Source: Verrucomicrobiales bacterium (GTDB taxonomy: Bacteria > Verrucomicrobiota > Verrucomicrobiia > Verrucomicrobiales > DEV007). From it: a DNA stretch of 64,000 nucleotides. Position 1 is the first letter of the stretch. Each line of letters begins with the position of its first letter. A program made the position numbers and the translations under genes. Positions 26,305 to 34,604 of the stretch are shown here, piece by piece. Where the stretch lies: positions 1 through 64,000 of the forward strand of contig JAEUHH010000099.1 in the NCBI GenBank assembly GCA_016795505.1, in the 5' to 3' direction. The notes beneath the pieces were generated by a model. That model made no database searches. It was given only the letters and a program-made list of their open reading frames with translations, and was not told where the DNA came from.

Positions 26305-27240
26305 TCAGGGCGCCGGCTTCCAGGCAACCAACGAGGCGGCGAGGATGATGGGCAGGTAAAGGAGGGTGAAGAAGAACAGGGTCCGGGCGTCTTTTCTCTC
26401 TCGGCTGCGATGGAATCGCCAGGCCAGCCAGAGCATGAGGGCACCGGAAAGCCCGCCGGGAACGAGGAACCACGGCGCGACCAGGCCGGTGGCCACCGGC
26501 AGGACCGGCAGCACCAGCACGAGGGCGGAAAAAGCGAGCGCCAGTCGGGCAGTCCGGGTGCCGGCGGCATCGCCATTCGACCACATCACGAAGCCTCCGC
26601 GCTCATATTCCTCGCGGTACATCCAGTTGATGGCGACGAAATGGGGCAATTGCCAGAGGAACAGGACCAGAAACCAGTAGGCGGCTCCCCAGGAGAGCGC
26701 CCCCCCACCCCCGCCGGCCCAACCGATGAGGGGCGGCAGGGCGCCGGACACCGCGCCGACGAGGGTGTTCCCGCTGGAGCGGCGCTTCATCGGGGTATAG
26801 ACGAAGAGGTAGGAAATGAGCGTGGCGGCGGCGAAACCGGCGGCGGGGAGATTGACCTTGATCGCGAGATGCAGGATGCCGAAGGCGGCCAGCACCCAGC
26901 CCAGCACAAAGGCAAATGCCGGCGGCATGCGTCGCGAGGGCAGCGGACGATCGGCAGTGCGCTCCATGCGGGCGTCGGCATCCACCTCCATCAATTGATT
27001 GAACACGGCAGAGCCAAAGGCCGCGAGCACGGTTCCGAGCAGGAGGTGCAACAGGGTGGGAAGATGAAACGAAGCCGCTCCCGACCGGGTGGCGGCCACG
27101 TAGCCACACAGGGTGGTGATGACCACGAGGGTGCTGAGCCGGGCCTTGGTGATGGTGACCAAATCCTGGTGCGCCCGCGACAAAACCGAGCGGACCGCAG
27201 GCAACGGAACGGTCTCGGGCGATGGTGAGGTCTCGGGCAT
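26305..27240 (-). CDS. ctaB: Protoheme IX farnesyltransferase (heme O synthase)
   Basis: 311 residues, normal size, of the UbiA prenyltransferase superfamily. It adds a farnesyl group to heme B to make heme O, the precursor of heme A. The key motifs are present: VTITKARLSTLVVITTL, the first Asp-rich prenyl-diphosphate site NQLMEVDADARMERTADRPLPS (N-x-x-x-D-x-x-x-D family pattern with M-x-R-T-x-x-R-P) and YTPMKRRSSGNTLVGAVSGALPPLIGW. About nine membrane helices. Follows ctaA by 26 bases in the cluster, so heme O made here would pass to CtaA and on to the aa3 oxidase. Confidence 0.94.
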   Translation of the reverse strand: MPETSPSPETVPLPAVRSVLSRAHQDLVTITKARLSTLVVITTLCGYVAATRSGAASFHLPTLLHLLLGTVLAAFGSAVFNQLMEVDADARMERTADRPLPSRRMPPAFAFVLGWVLAAFGILHLAIKVNLPAAGFAAATLISYLFVYTPMKRRSSGNTLVGAVSGALPPLIGWAGGGGGALSWGAAYWFLVLFLWQLPHFVAINWMYREEYERGGFVMWSNGDAAGTRTARLALAFSALVLVLPVLPVATGLVAPWFLVPGGLSGALMLWLAWRFHRSRERKDARTLFFFTLLYLPIILAASLVAWKPAP

Positions 27241-27266
27241 GGCTGATGGCGGAGCCTTACTTTAAG

Positions 27267-28472
27267 TCAGGCCCCTGCCGCTGGCAAAGACCCGCGAGCC
27301 CCGGATCGGGACCGGACGAACTCCTCCAGCAAGGCCTCGCGGCGCCCCGCGAACCAGCAGCGGACGGACAGGCCGAAGGCGATCGCCAGAATGGCCAGGC
27401 CGTTGAGCACGTGGAAGTTGGTGATCCAGAATTTTTTGTGCTCCGGGCTGCCGGTCAGGATCACGAACACGCCGAGAGCGATCTGGGCGATCATCAGCGT
27501 GGCGACGAGGATGCCCTGGCGCACCAGTCCTGCGGGCAGATCCATCCGGGTCCACAACCAGCGGGCAAACGCCAGGCCACCGATGAACACCACCACGGCC
27601 CAGTATTTGTGCGCGAACATGAGCAGGAGGATTTCCGACTCGAATCCGGGAAACAGGCGTCCATTGGTCAACACGATGCCGGTATCGGCAAGACCGCTGC
27701 GGTGATGATGCCGCATCAGGGCGCCTAGGATCAACTGGATGACGATGGCGAAAACCAGCCCGGTGGAGGCGAGGCGCGCGACCCGGATGTGATCGTCGCC
27801 CACCCGGTCGCGTTTTTGCCCCCAACGCGGCGACGTGATCATGCCGATGAGGATGATCAGGCAAAAGAACCCTTGGGCGACACAGCCGTGGATCACCGCA
27901 AAGGTATCGGACACCTCCGTGACCCGAACTCCGCCCAGAATGGCCTGAGCCGTCACCAGGAGCAACGCGAGGGCGGAAAGCCGGACCACGAGCGGCCACC
28001 GGCGCCGCCGCCAACTCCAAATCAGCCAGAAGATCGGTCCGAGTCCGGCAGCACTGCCGAGCAGAAAGAGCATCTGCTTTCTCCCGGCATCCTGCCGCTC
28101 CGCTCCACCGGCGACGAAGAGTCCGAAGGTCAAAGCCAGCCAGACCACCAGGGCGGCGACTTCCACCGCCTGCACCCCGCGCCGGATGTAGGCCCACGCG
28201 AACAGGATCAGCGTCATGATGCCGACCACGGTGGCAAGCAGACGGTGACTGTGCTCCAGAAACGGCACCATATTTTCGAGCCAGCCGGGCGGATTGACGG
28301 AGCCAAGACTCAGGGGCCAATCGGCAAATGCCATGCCGGCCTGCTTGGTGGTGGTGGCCGCCCCCCACCAGATCAACAGCACGGTCATCACCGCCAGCGA
28401 GACGGCGTAGCGGTGGAATGTCCGGGAAACCAAGGGCTTCGGCCCGGCGGAGCTATGGGGTTCAGCGCTCAT
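27267..28472 (-). CDS. ctaA: Heme A synthase (COX15/CtaA family)
   Basis: 401 residues from ATG 28472; this start is preceded by an AGGA four bases upstream, whereas the in-frame ATG at 28499 has none. CtaA oxidises the C8 methyl of heme O to make heme A. About eight membrane helices with paired His residues in two halves, as expected: WWGAATTTKQAGMAFADWP with the N-terminal loop and FLEHSHRLLATVVG in the first half; VIHGCVAQGFFCLI, LLMFAHKYWAVVVFI and FHVLNGLAILAIAF in the second. It starts 153 bases downstream of the coxB stop. The length exceeds Bacillus CtaA (about 305), in line with Cox15-like forms. Confidence 0.92.
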   Translation of the reverse strand: MSAEPHSSAGPKPLVSRTFHRYAVSLAVMTVLLIWWGAATTTKQAGMAFADWPLSLGSVNPPGWLENMVPFLEHSHRLLATVVGIMTLILFAWAYIRRGVQAVEVAALVVWLALTFGLFVAGGAERQDAGRKQMLFLLGSAAGLGPIFWLIWSWRRRRWPLVVRLSALALLLVTAQAILGGVRVTEVSDTFAVIHGCVAQGFFCLIILIGMITSPRWGQKRDRVGDDHIRVARLASTGLVFAIVIQLILGALMRHHHRSGLADTGIVLTNGRLFPGFESEILLLMFAHKYWAVVVFIGGLAFARWLWTRMDLPAGLVRQGILVATLMIAQIALGVFVILTGSPEHKKFWITNFHVLNGLAILAIAFGLSVRCWFAGRREALLEEFVRSRSGARGSLPAAGA

Positions 28473-28625
28473 GTGTCCTGGGAGGGGCGTCGGCATCAAT
28501 CAACCACGCCCGGAGCATTACGTCGCGGCCGCCCCGGAGGGAAACCGCAGAAACGCTGGGAAGGCGGCGGAAAACCGAGGGATCCGCCCCGCCTGAATCG
28601 AACGCCGGTCTGCTGAAGCCGGGCC

Positions 28626-29393
28626 TCACTCCTTCGGGAGCATCGGCGTTTGGCTCGCATACCACTGGTCGAACTCCTCCGCCTCCACCACCCGCAGCGT
28701 GGCCGCCATCTGGGCGTGGCCTGCTCCGCACAACTGGGCGCACACGATGTCCCATTCGCCCGTCTTGGTCGGGACGAACCACATCGGAATCTCCCGGCCG
28801 GGCACGGCGTCCTGCTGGATGAACATGGGCACCAGAGCGAGACCATGGATCACGTCCTTGGAGGTGACCTGAATGATCACGGGACGCCCCTTCGGAATGA
28901 CAAGATCGTTGATCGTGATGAAGTCGTCCTTGGCATTCGGATCCTCGGAGACCAAGCCGATCGCATTCGTCGCAGCGGAGATCCGGAACGGGTCGGTCAA
29001 TCCGACCATCTTGTCGGCGCCGGCGTAGTGGAACGTCCAGCGGAACTGCTCACCGACCGCGCGAATGCGGAGGACATTCGGATCATCCTTCGGCATGTCA
29101 TCGACGCGCTTCGCCCACAGGGGATAGGCAAAGCCAAGCAGCAGCACCACTTCGACGATCACCACGCCGATCTCCAGATGGGTCGAGAAATGGGAGGTCA
29201 CACCGTGATACTGGGCCTTGGGCTGCTTTTTGGCCCGGAAACGCCAGAGGATGTAGACGAGGAACAAACCCCAGCCGACGGCGAGCGCGCCCATGAACCA
29301 ATGGAGCACGGCCAGCATGTGATTGCCGGCGGCCCCGTGTTCGGAGGCGACCTCGGTCATCCAGAGGGCATCGTTGATGGAATCGAAGTTCAT
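28626..29393 (-). CDS. coxB: Cytochrome c oxidase subunit II (CuA)
   Basis: 255 residues from ATG 29393. Two membrane helices (about 30-50 and 72-92) hold the N-terminus, followed by a periplasmic cupredoxin domain (about 105-245). The dinuclear CuA site is complete: H183 (VIHGLALVPM), then C218-x3-C222-x3-H226-x2-M229 in CAQLCGAGHAQM; the middle residue between the cysteines is Gln rather than the usual Glu, whose backbone carbonyl is the ligand. The aromatic electron-entry patch is QFRWTFHY. There is no fused cytochrome c domain, so this is an aa3 rather than caa3 layout. The signal for electron input must therefore come from separate cytochromes c encoded in the same cluster. Confidence 0.95.
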   Translation of the reverse strand: MNFDSINDALWMTEVASEHGAAGNHMLAVLHWFMGALAVGWGLFLVYILWRFRAKKQPKAQYHGVTSHFSTHLEIGVVIVEVVLLLGFAYPLWAKRVDDMPKDDPNVLRIRAVGEQFRWTFHYAGADKMVGLTDPFRISAATNAIGLVSEDPNAKDDFITINDLVIPKGRPVIIQVTSKDVIHGLALVPMFIQQDAVPGREIPMWFVPTKTGEWDIVCAQLCGAGHAQMAATLRVVEAEEFDQWYASQTPMLPKE

Positions 29394-29424
29394 GATCGGA
29401 AAGTGAAAACGAGAGAGTCGGGAA

Positions 29425-29649
29425 TCAATTCTGGGGCTGCGGGGCCATTTGGACGGCTTCCTCCTCGGCAAAGCGCCGGGCGCGCCGGGCCAGATAGACG
29501 ATGAAAGAGATGAAGCCACTCAGCACTGTGAGCAGGATGACCAGCATGAGCCCGACTGCGGCATTGGCGCCGGCCAACGAAGTCGGATCGGCACCCCAGC
29601 AGACGGAGCAGGCCAGCAATTCGGAGATGGGCAGGGCGGGCAGGTTCAT
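29425..29649 (-). CDS. Small membrane protein with CxxC, cluster member
   Basis: 74 residues from ATG 29649. The N-terminal segment MNLPALPISELLACSVCWGAD has a CSVC (C14, C17) just before a single hydrophobic helix (about 27-55, VGLMLVILLTVLSGFISFIVYLA), then a basic RRARRFAEEE tail. Orientation by the positive-inside rule places the CxxC in the periplasm. I know small proteins of this kind in oxidase clusters of Verrucomicrobia and Planctomycetes but no function. It lies five bases from the next small membrane-protein gene and 31 bases from coxB, so it is clearly part of the operon. A periplasmic CxxC makes a role in copper or thiol handling possible, which is only inference. Confidence 0.75.
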   Translation of the reverse strand: MNLPALPISELLACSVCWGADPTSLAGANAAVGLMLVILLTVLSGFISFIVYLARRARRFAEEEAVQMAPQPQN

Positions 29650-29654
29650 GGCTT

Positions 29655-29852
29655 TCAGGTGATGATCCGGCGGGCTTTCTTGAAAAAATACGCTCCGTAG
29701 TAGGCGAGGATACCTCCCAGGATGATGCTGAAAATGCCCATACCCCTCACCTCGGCCCCCTGCCCGGCTACCAGCAACGCCCATGCCCCGAAGGCCAGGC
29801 AAAAGAGCGCGGCCAGAACGATGAACAGGACATGGAAGTGCTTCAGCGACAT
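29655..29852 (-). CDS. Small two-helix membrane protein, cluster member
   Basis: 65 residues from ATG 29852 (MSLKHFHVLFIVLAALFCLAFGAWALL). Two hydrophobic helices (about 5-27 and 37-55) and a short basic end (FKKARRIIT). No recognised domain. It lies between the subunit IV gene (22 bases) and the CxxC protein gene (5 bases), so co-transcription is nearly certain. Probably an accessory or assembly subunit of the aa3 oxidase. Confidence 0.72.
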   Translation of the reverse strand: MSLKHFHVLFIVLAALFCLAFGAWALLVAGQGAEVRGMGIFSIILGGILAYYGAYFFKKARRIIT

Positions 29853-29874
29853 GACAAGTGCGGAAGGGAAAACC

Positions 29875-30219
29875 TCACCGGAGTGCATTCTGAATCGCAT
29901 CGAACGCCTCGGGAATCGGATCGAACAGCGCGAACAACGTCAGGGCCATGAGACCCAGGAAGAAGTAAAAGGTGAAGGTGAGGACCTTGTAAACGAGTCC
30001 CCGCTCATGATTCAGGTGCATGAAAATCAGCGCCACCAGGGAGCTTTTCACCGTGGCAATGATGAGACCCAGAACGACATCGCGCCACCCCATCACCGGG
30101 CCGAAGGGATGCCACCAGTGCGCGGTGAACACCGTCACCACGGTGAAGACAAACAGCGCCGCGCCCACCGCGACGTAGGATTTTTTGAGGCGATCGAGTT
30201 CTTCCTGTGAGGAGGCCAT
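29875..30219 (-). CDS. Cytochrome c oxidase subunit IV (prokaryotic COX4 family)
   Basis: 114 residues with three membrane helices (about 15-35, 45-68 and 80-102). The pattern GWRDVVLGLIIATVKSSLVALIFMHLNHER is the signature of the COX4_pro family: an ATVKA-like helix followed by FMHLxxE. This is the small subunit of aa3/caa3-type oxidases, a structural component without cofactors. It follows coxC by 63 bases. Confidence 0.88.
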   Translation of the reverse strand: MASSQEELDRLKKSYVAVGAALFVFTVVTVFTAHWWHPFGPVMGWRDVVLGLIIATVKSSLVALIFMHLNHERGLVYKVLTFTFYFFLGLMALTLFALFDPIPEAFDAIQNALR

Positions 30220-30282
30220 GGATCTGAGCGGGTTGAAAAAGTCGGACGTTGAATGGGGAAAAGTCGGGAGCGGTTCGCTCGA

Positions 30283-31710
30283 TCACATCAGATACATGAT
30301 CGGGAAGAGGAAAATCCAGACGAGGTCGACAAAGTGCCAGAACAGGCCGCCGACTTCGACGCGGTTGGCCAGATGCTCGGGATTCTTGAGGTAGATGCGC
30401 TTGCCGAAGAACAGGAAGTAAGCCAGCACGAGAGCCCCGCCGATGACGTGCAGGCCGTGCAGACCGGTCATGGTGAAGTAGATCGCATAATAGGTGCCCG
30501 CCCGGGGACCATGGTTGGTCACGAAACGCGCCTGATCGCGCGGGATGGTCACGATCGTCTCGCCATGGTGACCGCCTCCGGCCTCCTCTGATCCGTGGTC
30601 ACCGGCATGAGCGTCGCCGTGGCTGTGGTCGTGGCCATGATCGTGACCGTGGGAGTCGTGGAGGTTGTGGTAATTGACGTAGGGTCCACGAAGGGCCTTC
30701 ACCGGCACCACGCCATCTTCGTAGTACTTTTTGATGCCCTCGATCCGGGAGTCCCGCGTTTCCAGAACCTGCTTCTTGATATCGTCGTTGCCGGTCGATT
30801 CGTGGATCAATTTCCACGCCAGCACCGCATCCTGCTGCTGCATGGGGATCATCTGAAGATTAATGTTGTGCAGCTCGAGCTTGATCGAGTCGTCGATGAG
30901 CTTGCCCTTCACCGTGGTGCGGTCGCGATAGTTGAGAGTTTCCTCGTTCCGCTGGACGATGTAGTGCGGGTCGACGTGCATGTTGAACTTGGCCGTCAGC
31001 TTGGCCTTGGTCACAGCAGGCTCGTCCTTACCCTCCTCCCAGGTGCCCTTGCGGCGCTTCATCTTTTCCGCCACCGCCTCGGCCATGGCCTCGCGACGCT
31101 GCGTGGAGAACCACTTCTTGAATTGGGACAACTTCACCGTCTTGGGATCGTCCTCATCGGCGCCCTCGACGACAGTGAATTCCACATCGCCGGCGTCCTC
31201 GTCGATCTCACCAATGAAACCGGGAATGCCACCTGAGAAATCAACCGTCACCTCCTCGGCCGCGAAGCGAATCTTGTGGGTCCGGTCCAGGATCTTGCCG
31301 CCGAGGATCGAATTGTCGACCAGCTTCACATCGTGGTGATTGAGCAGCTTGTCGCTGTACTCGTAGGCCTTGAAGCCCATGAAAATGACGGCGCAGAGGA
31401 TCACTCCCCACATCCAGCGCTGGAAGACCTGCCATTTGCGCTCCTTCAGGGCCACCCAGGCAAACACGACGAAGACCGACGAGGCGATGAGGACCAGCGT
31501 GTTGATGAAACCGGGCCAGATTTTCTGGACATTGATCCCCATGGGCCAGGGATTGTCGAAACCCGGCTGGGTGCCGACCCGCAGGAAGACATAGGCGGAG
31601 AACAGGCCGCCGAAGAGCATGACTTCCGACGCCAGAAAGAGCCAGACGCCGATCTTGGCATTGTAGAGCCCGGTATCGCGGCGGGCGGTGACTTCGTAGG
31701 GAATTTCCAT
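30283..31710 (-). CDS. coxC: Cytochrome c oxidase subunit III with large His-rich insertion
   Basis: 475 residues, more than double the usual 190-280. Residues 1-120 are the standard front half: TGLYNAKIGVWLFLASEVMLFGGLFSAYVFLR, then two more helices ending with FMGFKAYEYSDKL. The standard back half resumes at about 404 with TYYAIYFTMTGLHGLHVIGG and ends WHFVDLVWIFLFPIMYLM. Between them lies about 280 hydrophilic residues in one unbroken frame: an acidic beta-like region, a charged helical region with KKWFSTQRREAMAEAVAEKM, and a His/Asp cluster near 350-385 (HDSHGHDHGHDHSHGDAHAGDHG in part). In the normal fold this loop is a short periplasmic or cytoplasmic link. No frameshift signs, and the same frame is needed on both sides. 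Located between coxA and subunit IV. Confidence 0.93.
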   Translation of the reverse strand: MEIPYEVTARRDTGLYNAKIGVWLFLASEVMLFGGLFSAYVFLRVGTQPGFDNPWPMGINVQKIWPGFINTLVLIASSVFVVFAWVALKERKWQVFQRWMWGVILCAVIFMGFKAYEYSDKLLNHHDVKLVDNSILGGKILDRTHKIRFAAEEVTVDFSGGIPGFIGEIDEDAGDVEFTVVEGADEDDPKTVKLSQFKKWFSTQRREAMAEAVAEKMKRRKGTWEEGKDEPAVTKAKLTAKFNMHVDPHYIVQRNEETLNYRDRTTVKGKLIDDSIKLELHNINLQMIPMQQQDAVLAWKLIHESTGNDDIKKQVLETRDSRIEGIKKYYEDGVVPVKALRGPYVNYHNLHDSHGHDHGHDHSHGDAHAGDHGSEEAGGGHHGETIVTIPRDQARFVTNHGPRAGTYYAIYFTMTGLHGLHVIGGALVLAYFLFFGKRIYLKNPEHLANRVEVGGLFWHFVDLVWIFLFPIMYLM

Positions 31711-31773
31711 CGGTTGAATCTCGTTCGATTGCGGGTCGGAAAGCGGCGGAGGGGGCGATCGCCTCGGAAAAAA

Positions 31774-33699
31774 TCAGTGTTTGGCCGCCACTTTGGCAGG
31801 CTCGGGGGCACCGGTCTCCTTGTCGGGGACAAACTGCGGCAGGAAATCTTCGTCGGCACCGGGCACGGAATACTCGTAGGCGGTGCGGTAGGTCACCGGC
31901 TCGGTGAGGAAGTTGCCGTGCGGCGGAGGCGTCGGCGTGGCCCACTCCAGAGTGGTGGCATCCCAGGGATTGTCACTGGTGACCTTCTTGCCGTTGAACA
32001 CACTGATGAAGAGGTTGATGACAAAGGGAATCTGCGCCAAGGCCAGCAACCAAGCGGAAGCCGACATGATCAGGTTCAGGTCGATCATGAGGATGTCCTG
32101 GCCCGCGGCCCGGCCGAACAGGAAATTGAAGATTCCGCCGAACACCGAGTCACCCGGCATGAAAAGCTGGCTGGAGATCTGCTGGTAGGCGGCGCCGCCG
32201 TCGAAGGCGCGGCGGTGGAAGCCGGCCATTCCTTGGAAGAACATCGGCAGGAAAATGCCGTTCATGAAAATCAGGGACGGCCAGAAATGGAGCTGACCCA
32301 GCTTTTCGCTCATCATCCGCCCGGTGTGCTTGGGGAACCAGTGATAGATACCGGCGAAAAGAGCGAAAATCGTGCCCGGCGCCACCACGTAGTGGAAGTG
32401 ACCGATCACGTAGTAGGTGTCGTGCAGGTGCAGCACCAGATTGTTGAAAGCCAGCGGCAGTCCGGTGAGACCGCCGATCCCGAACATCGGAATGAAGGCG
32501 GTGGCGAACAGCATCGCCGAATTGAACCGGATCGAGCCACCCCACAGGGAAATCAGCAGCGAGGTGATGAGAATCACCGACGGAACGGAGATGAGCACCG
32601 TGGTCGTCTGGAAGAACGTGCTGACCGATGTGCCCATGCCCGTCAGGTACATGTGGTGCGCCCACACGATGAAGCTGAGGAAACCGAGCACCATGGCGGC
32701 ATAAACCATCACCTTGTAGCCCCACAGCGGGCGGCGGGTGTTGCACGGAATGATCTCGGCGACGATCGCAAACGCCGGAAGGATGAGCACATACACCTCC
32801 GGATGGCCGAGGAACCAGAACAGGTGCTGATAGAGCAGCGGGCTGCCGCCGCCGGCCACATCGAAGGGCTGTCCCGCGACATTGAGGCCCGTCGGGACGA
32901 AGAAACTGGTGCCGACCAACCGGTCCATGATCTGCATGATGGCCGCCACTTCGAGCGGCGGGAACGCCAGCAGGAGCAGGAAGCCCGTCACCAGCATCGC
33001 CCACACGAAGAAGGGCAGGCGCATCCAAGTCATGCCCTTGGCGCGGAGATTGATGATCGTCGCGATGAAATTGACCGCGCCGAGCAGGGACGAGGTGATG
33101 AGCAGCGCCATGGCGAAAAGCCACTGCGTCTGACCGGTCCAGAACTGGTTGGCGTAACCGAGGTCCGTGGTGGTGGCAAGCGGCGAGTAGTTGGTCCAAC
33201 CGGCCTTGGCCGCACCGGACGGGAGGAAGAAGCTGACGAACATCAGCACCCCGCCCAGGAAAAAGCACCAGTAGCTGGCCATATTGAGGCGCGGAAAGGC
33301 CATGTCCGGGGCACCGATCTGGAGCGGCGTCACGTAGTTGCCGAACGCACCGAAAGCCAGCGGCACGACGCCGAGGAAGATCATGATGGTGCCGTGCATG
33401 GCGCCGAACATGTTGTAAAGCTCACCAGTGACCTTGCCGTCGGCATCCAGCCACGACTGGAACCACGGCAGATCGGCGAGAAACGGCACCGGACGGTCCG
33501 GATAGGCGATGCTCCAGCGCATCACCATCATCAGGAAAAAGCCCACAGCCATGAACACCAGCGCGGTGAAGCCATACTGAATGCCGATCACCTTGTGGTC
33601 GGTGGAGAAAATATACTTCTTCCAGAACGGCGGGTCGTGGTGGTCGTGACCGTCGTGGGCGTGCCCGGTGGCATCGTGGAGGGTGGCTTCAGCACTCAT
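31774..33699 (-). CDS. coxA: Cytochrome c oxidase subunit I (aa3 type, A1)
   Basis: 641 residues from ATG 33699. The heme-copper core is complete: low-spin heme a ligand H102 in MFGAMHGTIM; CuB ligand and the His-Tyr cross-link in FLGHPEVYVLILP, where the Glu of HPEVY marks the D-channel of the A1 subfamily; CuB ligands WAHHMY; heme a3 and second low-spin ligand HFHYVV. Twelve helices, plus a C-terminal extension of about 70 residues. The N-terminus carries a short His/Asp-rich segment (HDATGHAHDGHDHHDP), reminiscent of the one inside CoxC. Terminal oxidase reducing oxygen to water and pumping protons. Flanked by the cytochrome c gene (129 bases) and coxC (63 bases). Confidence 0.97.
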   Translation of the reverse strand: MSAEATLHDATGHAHDGHDHHDPPFWKKYIFSTDHKVIGIQYGFTALVFMAVGFFLMMVMRWSIAYPDRPVPFLADLPWFQSWLDADGKVTGELYNMFGAMHGTIMIFLGVVPLAFGAFGNYVTPLQIGAPDMAFPRLNMASYWCFFLGGVLMFVSFFLPSGAAKAGWTNYSPLATTTDLGYANQFWTGQTQWLFAMALLITSSLLGAVNFIATIINLRAKGMTWMRLPFFVWAMLVTGFLLLLAFPPLEVAAIMQIMDRLVGTSFFVPTGLNVAGQPFDVAGGGSPLLYQHLFWFLGHPEVYVLILPAFAIVAEIIPCNTRRPLWGYKVMVYAAMVLGFLSFIVWAHHMYLTGMGTSVSTFFQTTTVLISVPSVILITSLLISLWGGSIRFNSAMLFATAFIPMFGIGGLTGLPLAFNNLVLHLHDTYYVIGHFHYVVAPGTIFALFAGIYHWFPKHTGRMMSEKLGQLHFWPSLIFMNGIFLPMFFQGMAGFHRRAFDGGAAYQQISSQLFMPGDSVFGGIFNFLFGRAAGQDILMIDLNLIMSASAWLLALAQIPFVINLFISVFNGKKVTSDNPWDATTLEWATPTPPPHGNFLTEPVTYRTAYEYSVPGADEDFLPQFVPDKETGAPEPAKVAAKH

Positions 33700-33828
33700 G
33701 GGTCTGTAATCTGTCTGGCGTGCGCGGTTTTTCAATCGGCATTCAGTAATACGGGAGGCGGCTCCTGTGGGAAACCCCGATTCTCCGGCCGAACGCGTCT
33801 TTCAATCCTGATGGGGACTCCAGCGGTG

Positions 33829-34563
33829 TCACTGGGCGGGCTGTCCGGTCTGGGGATCGACCTTGGCACCCGGCAGCATCGAATCCTCGGGAATGGCACG
33901 GAGACCGGCTTCATCCCAGGGTGTCGTCCTGTCCTTAAATTGCTCACGAGCGGCCTTGACCATCTCCGTGGTCACGATGCCATCTTCGCCCTCTTTGAGG
34001 GTGCCAAATTCCCGTCGGATGTAGGTCAACACCTGGGCCACCTTCTCGTCGCCGAGCGTGTCCCACGGGGCCATGATGTTGTTGTAGCCCACCCCATTTA
34101 CGGTGAACGGGCCACTGATGCCCTTCAGCATGATCGCCCCGAGACGAGTCGTGCCGCCATTGACCCACTCGGAGTCCTTCAGCGGCGGGAACAAGCCCGG
34201 CTGGCCGGCGCCGGCAGGCCCATGACAGGGAACGCAGTTGTTGTAGACCTTTTTGCCGTCCTTCATCCACTGATCGATCCAGGCCAGCTTTTCAGCAGCA
34301 GCGTCCCCACCGGCACCAGCAGGGCGCGGGTCGGGGCGATAGTACTTCGTCACATAGATGTCATCGCGGAATCCATTGCTGTAGGCGCCCAGATAGCCGG
34401 CACCCAGAATCAGAACGAGCGCGGTCAGGATCAGGGGACCGAAGGAAATCGGCTCCTTGCCAGTCGGCGGGAGCACCTTCTCACGGCGCACCGCATCATG
34501 CACATCCACCACGCTGCCGCCTTCGGCTTCGTAGTCGAGATTCTTGTCCGGGTTGTCGCTCAT
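33829..34563 (-). CDS. Membrane-anchored monoheme cytochrome c
   Basis: 244 residues. One membrane helix at about 42-60 (PLILTALVLILGAGYLGAY) after a cytoplasmic N-terminus. The periplasmic part has one c-type heme site VPCHG inside NNCVPCHGPAGAGQPGLFPPL; the distal Met is probably within NIMAPWDTL. The first 40 residues (VRREKVLPPTGKEPISFGP) and the position suggest a CcoP-like role, but only one heme is present whereas CcoP has two. Located between the CcoO-like gene (41 bases) and coxA (129 bases), so it may bring electrons from ACIII to CuA. Confidence 0.9.
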   Translation of the reverse strand: MSDNPDKNLDYEAEGGSVVDVHDAVRREKVLPPTGKEPISFGPLILTALVLILGAGYLGAYSNGFRDDIYVTKYYRPDPRPAGAGGDAAAEKLAWIDQWMKDGKKVYNNCVPCHGPAGAGQPGLFPPLKDSEWVNGGTTRLGAIMLKGISGPFTVNGVGYNNIMAPWDTLGDEKVAQVLTYIRREFGTLKEGEDGIVTTEMVKAAREQFKDRTTPWDEAGLRAIPEDSMLPGAKVDPQTGQPAQ

Positions 34564-34604
34564 CGATTCGTTCAGAGATCTGGATCGGGAAAAAGTCGGG
34601 TTTC

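Noticed and set aside
30650-31345. Frameshift, intein or inserted gene inside coxC
   Set aside because: The reading frame is continuous from the front to the back half of CoxC, there are no intein splicing motifs (Cys/Ser start, HN end), and no separate start with ribosome-binding site was seen.
33829-34563. CcoP (diheme cbb3 subunit III)
   Set aside because: Only one CxxCH is present; CcoP needs two, so it is called a monoheme membrane cytochrome c.
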